DNA of 64,000 bases from the NCBI GenBank assembly GCA_036971615.1, contig JAYKKR010000011.1, positions 620,001 to 684,000 on the forward strand. The letters are read 5' to 3'. The notes below the pieces were generated by a model. The model was not told the origin of the DNA. It saw nothing but the letters and a program-made list of their open reading frames with translations, and made no database searches. This document shows, piece after piece, positions 34,304 through 43,953 of this stretch. The position numbers and the translations under genes were made by a program. Every line of letters begins with the position of its first letter. Position 1 is the first letter of the stretch. Origin of the DNA: Amyloporia xantha. Its lineage: Eukaryota > Basidiomycota > Agaricomycetes > Polyporales > Adustoporiaceae.

Positions 34304-37030
34304 ATACATGATATGTGCGAATTGTCCAGACGAGACGACGACACCCGGGTGCGATTACCCCCCTCTTCTTCCCCCCGCGCAGTGCTCCTCTCCGCCGATT
34401 TGCCTGCTCTATCTATCGGGTCGGAAGGGGTATACAGAGAGTATAAACGTACGAGTGCGTCTCCGCGGGCGTTGCCCGCATCCTCGACTATTGAAAACCC
34501 GCCGCGGATGGCTTCCGTCGACCGTTCCGCGGTTTCGTCGCCACCATTACCCGTTCCCCTGTCTCCGGGTCTGTAAGAGTGATTTGTTGTTCGCCGGAGG
34601 GGAAGTCCCGCGTTTCGCAAGCGGTCAGAGCAAAGAAGGGCCGTCCCAGGAGAACTTCGAACGGCGCGTCGTCCAGCACCTGCAGCTGGAGGTACAGGTC
34701 AACGCTCCCGAACGTGGAAACGTACGTTCTGTGCCTTCCCGACCGTTTTCACTTGGGCGCTGTTGGCCGTCTCCATCGTAATGGCTTCGTCAGGCTTCAG
34801 GACGATCCCTGTCTTCTCCCAGATATCTTTCCGCATGGCCACGATCTGCGCCCCGCCGTCGAGCACACACTCGCATGTGAACTTCCCTTCGATAACTGGT
34901 TCCACCGCTCGCAGCGCCAGGGAGTCGTGCCCGATACTCGCTCCTCCTTCCGTAACCTGGAAGGTTTCCTTCGCGTCCTCCCAATGGTCCTCGTCGTCGA
35001 CTTCTACCAGGCCGGCGGTGGCTACCCGCGACGTCGTCACGTCCCCCTTCACTTCTTTCCGCACCCCTGCCGAGATCGCCAGGACCTCCCCCACCGTCAT
35101 CTCCACCTTCGTCCCGTAGAGCTTCTTCGTCGCTTCCGCCACCGAGTACCGTTGTTCGATCTCCGTCTGGTACTTGTATTGCCCCGTGGTTCCTCCCGCC
35201 CCCTTTCCTTCGCTTCCCTTAGCCTTTTCCTCGCTCGTCCGTGGTATGTTGGCCGCAGGTATCCCCGGCGGTTTCCCCCCCGGGCCCCGCAACGCCGCCC
35301 CCGTCCTTGCCCCTGTCTTCTTCACTTCTTCGAACCGCACTTCCTTCTTCTTCGCCCGCGCCAACTCTGCTTGGAGAACCCGGACCCTTTCCGACGGATC
35401 TTCCTCATCCGACGAACCTTCGTCCCTTGTCTCCACCATGTTCACGCCCTCGTATATCTGGAAAAGGTTCGCGGCCAAGTGCGGAGGGGCCTGTCGCTCG
35501 TTCCCCGCGACTCGTACCAGTTGCCCAGGGTTCTGGGCGTGCCACGAGTCCACTCGATCCTTCATGTACTCTCCAGGCAGGCCGCGCGGGACGAACATGC
35601 TGTTCGGCAGCCGTACTTTCCCAGTCTCGTCCCGGTAGATCTTCCGGTCGAGGATATACTGGAGAATAATCCCGCAGTTCCGCATGAAGTGCTCCGGGTC
35701 CCCACAGAAGTTGCACAGGAAGTTGCCCGGCGCTCCTCCCGCTCCTTGCGCGACCCCTCCCCCGGTCCGCGGCGCCCCTCCCGCTCCTCCGCTGCGTCCC
35801 GCCAAGAACGCCTGCATCATCTGTATCGTCTGGTTGAAGAGCGCCAAGTCCACGCCCTCCGTTTTTACCACCGCGGTCGCTGCTGGAGGCGCTGTCGTCC
35901 CACTCGTCCCTGCGGTGTCTCTTCCGCCTCCCACGGCTCCTCCTCCTACTCCCGGGAGGCACTTCTGCGCCACCTTGTGCATTACGTCCATCCCCCCACG
36001 GGTCGTCCGGGTCGTGGTCGGGTTCTGCGATCTCCGCCCTCCGGGTAATCGTCCGCAGTTCTTCCTCCCCAAACCCGCGCATGTACACTTCGTCCCTGTG
36101 CCGCGCCGCTATCTTGCTCTTCGATATCAGGAAGGCTGCGACCGGGGAATACTCTCGATAATATGCGGCCTCCTCCCCCCTCGTCCGCACCCCCTTGTCT
36201 CGCGCCGACTGTGCTATGCGATCGAGGTCTGCCGCGGTGTACCTCTTGTCTCCGTCCGCCCCCGGGTACAAGGCCTTCACCCCTCGCTTAAACACCAGAT
36301 ACACCCGCCCAGTGGCCCCATCCGCCGTCTTCCATAGTTCCTCTTGTTCCACCGTCAGGTACTTCAGCGCGTACCGTATCTTCTCTTCTTCCGTTGTAAT
36401 CCCTGCTGCCGCGCATAGGTCCTCTAGATCCTCGAAATATCGCAGTAGATTGCGTGGTTCCCCGTCGAAGGTCGGCGCCGTCTTCGCCCTCGCACGGGCA
36501 TGGATGAAGTAGGCATGGCACGCGGGGGTACTGTAGCACTCGTCGATTGGGTAGGTGCGGGACGGGCGAGCTCGCTCGTGATGGAGGGAGTGGTATGCTC
36601 GCGGGATCTATGTATGTCGACAGGATGGTAGGCTCGACGACCTCGCGTTTGACTCGTACTGAGGGTGGTGCCGAAATCGTTCGTCGGGCGTGGACGTTCG
36701 GGAGGAACGGGAGATGAGCGGGTTGACGGGGTCGCGGATGATTCGGTGACTGATGAGATTGTGGATGTTTCTTCGGTACTCCTTCCTTCCGCCGGTGGCT
36801 CGTGGTTTACTGGGGAATGGAGCGGAGGCGAAGGATGTTCGAGGGATACAGAGCGCGTGTTGCTTTGTGACCGGAAGGGCGGGATTCTGACGTCGAAAGG
36901 GTTATCCGAGTCCGAGTCGTCAAACGCGGCCGGTCGGAGGGGAAAGTGAGGAAGGTCGAGATCTAGTCGGGGGAGATAGGACTGTTCTGGGCTAAGAGAA
37001 GTTCTTGCTGTAGAGTACGGTCCGGCACGG
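34304..37030 (-). pseudogene. gypsy gag and protease (broken)
   Basis: An open gag-like N-terminal region rich in Ser/Pro/Glu runs from near 37030 and is followed by the conserved gag block TFDGEPRNLLRYFEDLEDLC (about 36480-36420). There is a nucleocapsid zinc knuckle CX2CX4HX4C (CNFCGDPEHFMRNC, 35674-35715), an aspartic protease site VLDGGAQIV near 34860 (DGG where DSG or DTG is usual) and the downstream GRPFF block near 34640. Frame changes occur near 36490, 36000, 34690 and 34520, so no single polyprotein is encoded. The linker after the protease is interrupted by the nested fold-back element at 34296. No ATG for gag could be fixed. Confidence 0.85.
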
Positions 37031-37072
37031 CGATGGTGCGCGAACGAAGTCTTCGAACTATAAGATTCCCCC

Positions 37073-37089
37073 TCGCGGTGGGCTCCACT
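37073..37089 (-). promoter_or_regulatory. candidate primer-binding site
   Basis: On minus, just after the 5' LTR (one base apart), the sequence TGGAGCCCACCGCGAG begins with TGG, the complement of a tRNA CCA end. The implied tRNA 3' end (..GGGCTCCA) matches the ending of fungal lysine tRNAs. The tRNA match is from general knowledge and needs the organism's own tRNA set. Confidence 0.5.
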
Positions 37090-38564
37090 TGTAAGGCTTG
37101 GTGCTCCTCCCGCTGTGCGATAAGCACACCTGGAAGGAACAGATCAATGAGTCGAAGGGGAAGGGGAGTGAAGACGTTCGCAGCGTCTGGCACGGAGGAT
37201 GGGCAAGAGAGAAAAGAATTGATTGAGCTAGAAACTCGTAGGTATATGGGGGATGCTTTATGTGTGCTATCCCAGTCAAGTCGCAGTCGCAGTCCTAAGT
37301 ACGCAGTAGATATCCCGAATCGCAGTAAAATGGGTCAAGCCGCTTGCTCGCCCTCTCGTAGAAGTAAAACGCAGTGTAGCTCCGCTGAGCAAGAAAACCC
37401 GGTCGCGTGAAAGTCAAAGTCCCAGTCGCAGCTCGTACCAGATGGTAGATGCCCCTTCCCCCTCGTCCCCCTTCCTCATATATACCTTGTCCCGCGTGCG
37501 CTGCCACGTCACTCTCCCTCCCGCTTCCTCCCGCTACCTCCCGCTACCTCCCCTCCGACTCTTCCCCTGACCTACTTATCTTCCTTCCGCGCGCTCTTCC
37601 CTCCCTTCGCCTCACTCGCCATGTCTGAGCCTGCCGAACCCACCGACCCCATCGGTTCCCTCCACGTCCGCCGCTACCTCCTCCTCGTAGACGTGCTTCG
37701 CGCTGAGTGCGTTGTTGAGCCTTCATTCCGCCCTTCCGATCCGGGTGCTTGGCTTGCCTGGGCGCACGGAGTGCGCTGGCTGCTGGTTCGTCCACCTTCT
37801 CCTTTACTTCTCTTTCCTTCCCCTCACGTCCCGTCCCGCAGCGCCTTGCCTATGAGGCTCGAGCCCAAGCCATAGCCGCGGGGAACCTCACGCTCCCTCC
37901 GCTCACTGCCTTCGTCACCCTCCGCGAGCTCGTCCACTACATCGACTCGATCTTCCGCTCCTCCCTGAGCCATCGCGGTGCAGTCCCCTATCCTGGGATC
38001 GCCTGGAGCCCCGACGAGGTTCGTTCCAATGCGCAGCGGGACGAAGCTGGTACTCCGCCTCCCCTCCCGTTGTACACGGAAGATGCCTTCTGGACCCCTC
38101 CCCGCATCGCCGAGGAACGTACCGATGAAGCTTTAGAACGGCTCGAACTTGTCGCCCGCCAGTTCTCGGACACTTTGGACCGTATGCGTCCCTATCCGCA
38201 GGCGTTCGAAGACCTAGAGCACTCGATCCGTGTTGCCGCTCATGCTCTGGGAGGGAGGGGAGGACGTCGGGAGGGAGGTCCCTCGCGGGCCCGTACCCCT
38301 GCGGAGGAGGATTTCCGTTACCACCGGGAGACTATTTATCATCCCCCGCGCCACCGCTCGTTCTCTGACGTCGGCGGGGAAGGGCCCGACGCTCCCATCG
38401 ACTTGTCGACCGTAGATTAGCGTTCCGTCCTGTAGTCGTTCCGTTCGAATGCCATGCTTGCTTCCGCCGAGCTCCTTTGTCCCGCGTGATCGCATCTCCT
38501 CCGTTCCGCTGTCTCGTCCTGCCCTACCGTCCGTTCATAGGGTAGCGCATACCCATTCCTTACA
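37090..38564 (-). repeat. 5' LTR (right copy)
   Basis: This copy is 1475 bp, starts TGTAAGG and ends CCTTACA, and is nearly identical to the left copy at 22524-23998. It is the 5' LTR because gag lies next to it on minus. Confidence 0.95.
37621..38420 (+). CDS. LTR-embedded accessory protein (right LTR)
   Basis: Exons are 37621-37785 and 37842-38420 (247 residues), the same gene as at 23055-23854. I found only two amino-acid differences, Arg to Gln (PYPQAFED) and Ile to Val (FSDVGG). The frame, splice sites and upstream TATA-like and CT-rich sequences are all preserved. Being in the 5' LTR relative to gag-pol, its transcript would run away from gag and out of the element toward 38565. Confidence 0.65.
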
Positions 38565-38568
38565 GCGG
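38565..38568. repeat. target-site duplication of LTR element (right)
   Basis: GCGG, the same four bases as at 22520-22523. Confidence 0.75.
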
Positions 38569-38694
38569 TGACATGAGCGCTCCGAGTCTGCCACTGCAGC
38601 ACGAACAGAGCAACCTGAAGCAGCAGCCACAATCAATGACTATAAATAATAAATACAACATGGCCGTGAGCGTCTACTCTAGGAGCCTGCGAAG

Positions 38695-39881
38695 TAGCGT
38701 CTCCTAAGTTCAGTCCAGAACCTAGGTCCGAACCCCGAACCGCCGAACCGGACCTGAGGTTCAGGTCCGGTCCAGGTTCGGTCCGGCCATTGGCCGTCAG
38801 GTTCGGTCCGGGGTTCGGGCTTGCAGTGCGTTGCCCGAACGCGGTGCGAACGCGTCCGAACCGCGAACCGGGAGATGGGGTCCGATCGATCAGATGGAGA
38901 TCAATCTTCGCCGTTTCGGTCAATTTTCGCTCGCGCACTGCGTTCTCACTCTCCCTGCGTGCAGACTCGAAATGTCTCATGTTGTCGATCCTAGTGAGAA
39001 CTGCACCGTCAGCGCGGACAGCCAGCTCATCGATGCAGCCGACATCTAATGGTACAAATCCGAAGGCGAGGACCAGCTGCTGATCTCAGCACCTGTATCA
39101 GCTTCCAAAGAAGCTGAGATTCCCGCACGCTTGACAGCCGTGGAATCGGTAAGTGCGCGCGCTCCTTGATGTTTCTTCTCGTGCTAACGCCCTCTCTCTG
39201 CCAGCACCGCGACTCTCGAACGGAACCCCCGTGTTGCGCGTCGCCGGCACAAGCATTCGCAAGCCCACATAGCAGGTAATGCAGGGCGACGCGGAATCCG
39301 CGTGTTCTTCGTGCAGCCAACGCGGAATCCGCGCGTTCTTCGTGCAGCCAATGCCGGGCAAGCACAGCGACACAACACGACCGGCGCCGGTAGTAGCAGC
39401 AGGGCCCTTACAGGTGCGCGATGCCACGGCCGCTACTGCTGACAGCTAATGTCGTGCCACAGATGTGCTGCCCCCGAGTGTCAATCTGACAGGGGATTGC
39501 CAGCACTCCTGCTTGCAATTGAGCGACCTTCGCCTGATCAACCTCAGGGATATGATAGATACAAAGTAGATAATCCCGTACATACTGTCTACATAGGGCG
39601 ATGCCCTCGCGGACAATAAATGGAGACAAAAAAAATCAACCTCAGGGAAATTACATTTATCCAGACAAGTATCACTACACTATGGACATGTACAGTAGAC
39701 TAGCATAAAATGAAAAAATAATTACTTAGAAAATCACAGGTTCGGAAGGTTCGAACCGGTTATGAACCTGAACTGTTCGGCTCAGGTTCAGGTTCAGGTT
39801 CAGCCATATGCATGCAGGTTTGGTTCGGGGTTCGGCCGAAATACCTGCTGAACCAAACTGAACTGAACTTAGGAGACGCTA
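38695..39881. mobile_element. non-autonomous hAT-like element, 1187 bp
   Basis: The terminal inverted repeat TAGCGTCTCCTAAGTTCAGT is matched perfectly (20 bp) at the right end. The element is flanked by an exact 8-bp duplication CTGCGAAG (38687-38694 and 39882-39889). An 8-bp duplication plus a TAG-type end is the hAT signature. Both subterminal regions (38700-38880 and 39735-39860) are packed with GGTTCRGG-type hexamers in both orientations, likely transposase binding sites. No transposase is encoded. The interior (about 38880-39640) is GC-rich with a 31-bp tandem duplication at about 39290-39352 and short open frames that look like captured exon scraps; the source gene is not recognised. 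Confidence 0.9.
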
Positions 39882-39889
39882 CTGCGAAG

Positions 39890-40513
39890 TAACTTATAAG
39901 TTGCTGCCAAGGTTGAAAAAAGTATCCACTCTGCTCCGTGCTCACAGGTGACCATCCCATCTAACCTTCTCTCCCGCCGCCTAGCCCGGAAAGTTTCTGA
40001 TCAAGCTCAAGGACCAAGTCGAGCGTGGCAGCTGGCTGTTCCTTTTCTCATCATTGAATTTCCTAGAATCCGAGTCCCCCGAAAATATACATATTCATCC
40101 CTGAATATTCAGCTCCTCAGGTCACACAGTATCTTGCTCATTTAAAAATGAATATTATGTACATGTTTACAATGAAAGTCCATGAGCAGCAAGAAGTATT
40201 GACTATTGCAGTACCGTACTGTCAATCAATTGAAGACTCAAATTCGGATTGTACAACCTGTATTCTATCCTCATCAAACAGGTAGTATTTCAAATCAACA
40301 ATGCCCGGTAACACGACATCATAATAGTCCACAAGCCACTGAACAGCACGAATCATAAATTATTGCGAGTACAGAGCTCTACAATGTGTTCTACGACCCT
40401 ACATTAGCTATTCGAACATGCACTAAAATACACGGCAGTGGATACAGTCCTGCCAGCACGCCCAGATTCCCTAAATACACCCGAAGCAGCGACACGCCCA
40501 TGTTTACATGCGA
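39890..40513. other. intergenic, downstream of MFS gene 1
   Basis: AT-rich with no gene seen. It holds the 3' region of the minus-strand MFS gene that ends at 40514. Confidence 0.4.
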
Positions 40514-43490
40514 CTATGACACGTCGGCGTCGACAGAGTCGACATCCATCCTCGCCCCCGGCGCGTCCCATTTCTTCTCCGCCCCTACTCCCCCTTCGCT
40601 CGCATCATCGCTCCCGGCGGGGCTCGCCGCCCGGCTCCGCTCCATACCAAAGCTCTGCTGCCGTGGCGTCCGCGGCATCTTCGACGCCCCCGCCTCAGAC
40701 ATCACGGCCTCACGCGCCGCTTCTTCGTCCAGCGCGCGCCGGATCTGCCGCCCACGCACGAAGAAGACGAGCGCGACGACACCGCAAACGGTGACACCCT
40801 GGAAGATGAACGCGCGGGACATGTTGTTCGGCGGATTGGCGTCGGGCCCGTTGCGCAGCGCACCTTCGGCTGTGATGTATTTGAATTTTTATTAGCAACT
40901 GCGAGGATGTGCATTGTAAAGGAGGGAGGGAGAGGAAAAGGGGAGGGGACAGGGATCAGAAGATACGCACCGAGGACAAAAATGATACCAAAGATATTGC
41001 TCCTGAAAAGGCATCGACATGAGAATGGAACCGGACGGAGGGAAGATGCACGTACGAAGACCACAATATCGCAGAACTTGCGTCCGCATTGCGCGTCAGC
41101 TCCACCGATAGCTCCAGTGCCACCGGCAGCATGGTCAAGCTCGTCGCGCCGATTATGGCCATGATCGCGAATAGCGCTCCCGTTTCGTTTGGGCGTACTA
41201 AAATCGTCATAAGATAAAAATGAGTCAACTCGAGACGACAAAAATAGGTAAACGGTGACCACATACTGGCCCAGATCAAGCTCAACCAAGCGCCGCCTAG
41301 GATCGGACAGAGCAACTTGCATGTCAACGCGAGGTGGTGGGTAAAGACGCGATCGAACAGCGGCGCTGTCACCGCCGCGGCGACAATCCCCACGAGGAGG
41401 ATCGTCGCACCCATGAGGCCCGAGATGTCGTCCGAGTAGCCATATGGTTCCTATCGTGCGCTATGAGCAACATGCAAACATGCGTTATAGCCAGGACCTA
41501 CGAAGTCTTGTGCCGTGAGGATCGAAAACGAGTTAATCCTGCATGACGCCAACAACAGCCATCAGGTAAGAATGGGCCTCTGTTCCGCGGACATAAAGGG
41601 CACAAACGAAAGATCACTCACACGCCGACGAGGACACCAAACGCCAACGTGAGCACCGTGAAATCAAACCGCTCGCGCAGCGTCATGTACGTCGGCCTGT
41701 CGCGCGGCTCATGCCCCACGATGGCGCGGACGAACGAGAAGAACGACGGGCTCTTTTGAGAGGCGGAATGTGCTGTACGTTACGGAAACAAAAGTCAGAG
41801 ATCAGCACAGGTAGGAGGAGAGGAGACTGGGCAGCGAGGAGAGCAGTAGAGACGTACTCGGCGGCGTGGGCGGTGAGTCGGTAATCATGAACACGAAAGG
41901 CGCGGCTGCCGTGTAGATAATCCCCATTACGAGAATCTACGCGTATGTCGATTGCATAAGGCTTAGCTTATGAACGGATGAGCACGCAGCACGGAAGGGG
42001 AGTACGTACAGACTGCGTAGGGTTGCCCACCAGCGGCGATATGAGCTGCCCGAGGGCGTTGCCGATCGGGTTCGCTGTGAGTGTAAGGGAACGCATGGTC
42101 CGCCATCAGCATGCGACTATGTACTTCGCGGACACGGCAGATACAGAGGCTGCACGCACCGATCGACATGAGCATCGTCGCTGTCGTCCGCCCTCGGAGG
42201 TCAAACCATTTCTCTGAGTACCCTGGGATGAGCACCTGAAAAATTGGCTGTGTGACGCCTGCAATGATCTGCGCGAGACTTTATTTGTAACGGTAAATAA
42301 CATCCACAGGCAGATAGCACGCACCTGCCCGACGAGCAGGAGCGCATACGCCCCGCCTGACGACAGCCCCGACGCGGTGCCCGCATACCGGATCCACGCA
42401 GAGAGCACGAAGAGCAGCGCCCCGACGTAGCACTGCCGATCAGATTGACTCGTCAGCGTCAGCACTTCCAATCGGTCAAGCAGACCGTATGGAGATACAT
42501 CTGGCATCGCTACTGGCACTACACGGACTTTGTCACGGAGGCAATGCCAGGTGAAGTCCGTGTGGTGCGAGTGGTGACGCCAGATGAACAAGGAGAGGAA
42601 ACCACGCACCGTGCGCCGTACGCCCACGCGCGCATACACGAACGGGACGAACACCGAGAACGGCAGATACGTCAGGTTGATGCAGTTCCCGAGCCAGTTC
42701 ACCTGGTCCAGCGTGAACCCGAACTTGTCGACGACTGGGAGCGGGTCCGGTCATGTGGTTGCGCGGTCGTATGGTCGTGTGGTTCGGAAGTTGGGTGGTC
42801 GTGTGGTTCGGCAGTTGGGTGGTCGTGGTGTATGCGGTTCAGCGGTGGTGTGAATGGGAAGTCCAGCCGTTCCGTCAGGCGGTGGTGTGTTATTGACACG
42901 ACGGTATGGACGGGAAAACGGCCAGAGAGAACAAGAAACTCCCATCAAAACAACAGTACGATCACGGGGGTTAATCGGACGTACCGTCGTCCGCAATGGG
43001 CCCGAACCACACGAGGGACATGCCGGACACGACGTTGAGGATCATCTGCCATCGTGCGCGCGAGTATATTCATCGCGTGAGGGGGTCCCGGGGGGATACA
43101 GCGCAGCGTCGTGGGGACGCGTCGGGGATGCAGCGTATAGGCACAGAGGAAAGACAGACAGCAGAGTCAGCAAACGCGCTCGCCAGGAAAGGATAACAAC
43201 ATAGAAACGACGCGACTCACGATCGCGACGACACCGAACCAGCGCCTCCGGTAGAGCCTGTATGCATGCGAGTGCTGCCGCTCCAGCGCGGGGGTATCCT
43301 CACGCCTTGGTGTGTCAAAGTCGACGGGGCTACGGGAGGCTAAGAGGGAAACGAGCGTGTCAATTTCAGCAAGGTTGATGTGAGACTCCGAGGGTGACTC
43401 CAAGGGAACGAATAGCGGGTGTGGTTTCTGCAGGGACGCGGTAGAGGAAGAAAGGGAGGACACGGGCGAGAGATCCGGCGACACGCCCAT
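40514..43490 (-). pseudogene. FLVCR/SLC49-like MFS transporter 1, with frameshift
   Basis: There are thirteen exons on minus: 43221-43490, 42985-43045, 42610-42734, 42325-42432, 42160-42269, 42010-42074, 41858-41936, 41622-41772, 41502-41538, 41267-41450, 41056-41197, 40971-41002 and 40514-40869. The intact design would be 572 residues. MFS signatures include NWLGNCINLTYLPFSVFVPF, SSGGAYALLLVGQ, IPGYSEKWFDLRGRTTATML and NPIGNALGQLISPL, the last three matching the FLVCR/SLC49 group (haem, choline or related solutes in animals; substrate unknown here). Exon 42160-42269 is 110 nt where the paralogue at 59385-62282 has 109: an A6 run at 42239-42244 has one extra base and shifts the frame to a stop. 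It could be decay, a base-calling error, or be bypassed by a nearer splice acceptor. A possible extra first exon starts at ATG 43953 (ends FKLG), matching one in the paralogue. Confidence 0.8.
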
Positions 43491-43953
43491 AGTCGCGTGA
43501 TGGGGACTCAGGAAAGACAGACGAAGGATGGCAACGAGAGCGGGGACAGTACAGGAGTGGGTAGAGGCAAGCCTCGATGTGTATATCAGAGGACATTTCC
43601 CGGTGTATATGGACGGCCAACGGAAAGCCAGGCTCGGCACGGGAAGATGGAGATGACAGGACAGGGATGATCATCTCGCCCTCGCATCCGTCTCACCTCG
43701 TCCAATCCACGTCTTTGCGAACGGCGTCCGAGTGCGGAACTGCGGAATGCATAGCGAGACATCCCCGTAGGTCTCACAGGGCCCGGGAAGACCACAGTTG
43801 GGATCGCCCTGGTGAGTCCGGGATGACGAAAAGTGATGCCGTGTGCCAAGCCGCGGGAAGAGGGCCGACGAGAGGAAGGAGAGACTCACCACCAAGCTTG
43901 AAGCCGCCGAGGGAGAACGCGCTGGAGAGGGAGCGCAGGTTGTGCCTGGGCAT

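Larger units (their letters stand above)
22524..38564 (-). mobile_element. 16-kb Ty3/gypsy-like LTR retrotransposon
   Basis: The element has 1475-bp LTRs at both ends, starting TGTAAGG and ending CCTTACA, and is flanked by GCGG duplications. Gag, protease, reverse transcriptase, RNase H and integrase are on the minus strand in the Ty3/gypsy order (integrase last), so 37090-38564 is the 5' LTR. Next to the 5' LTR a candidate primer-binding site reads TGGAGCCCACCGCGAG on minus (about 37073-37088). Next to the 3' LTR a purine-rich tract (GTGGGTAGGGGG on minus, about 24001-24012) fits a polypurine tract. At 16,041 bp it is well above the common gypsy size; the excess is the antisense genes at 24308-27189 and the nested element at 30605-34296. 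The gag-pol reading frame is broken in several places. Confidence 0.93.
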
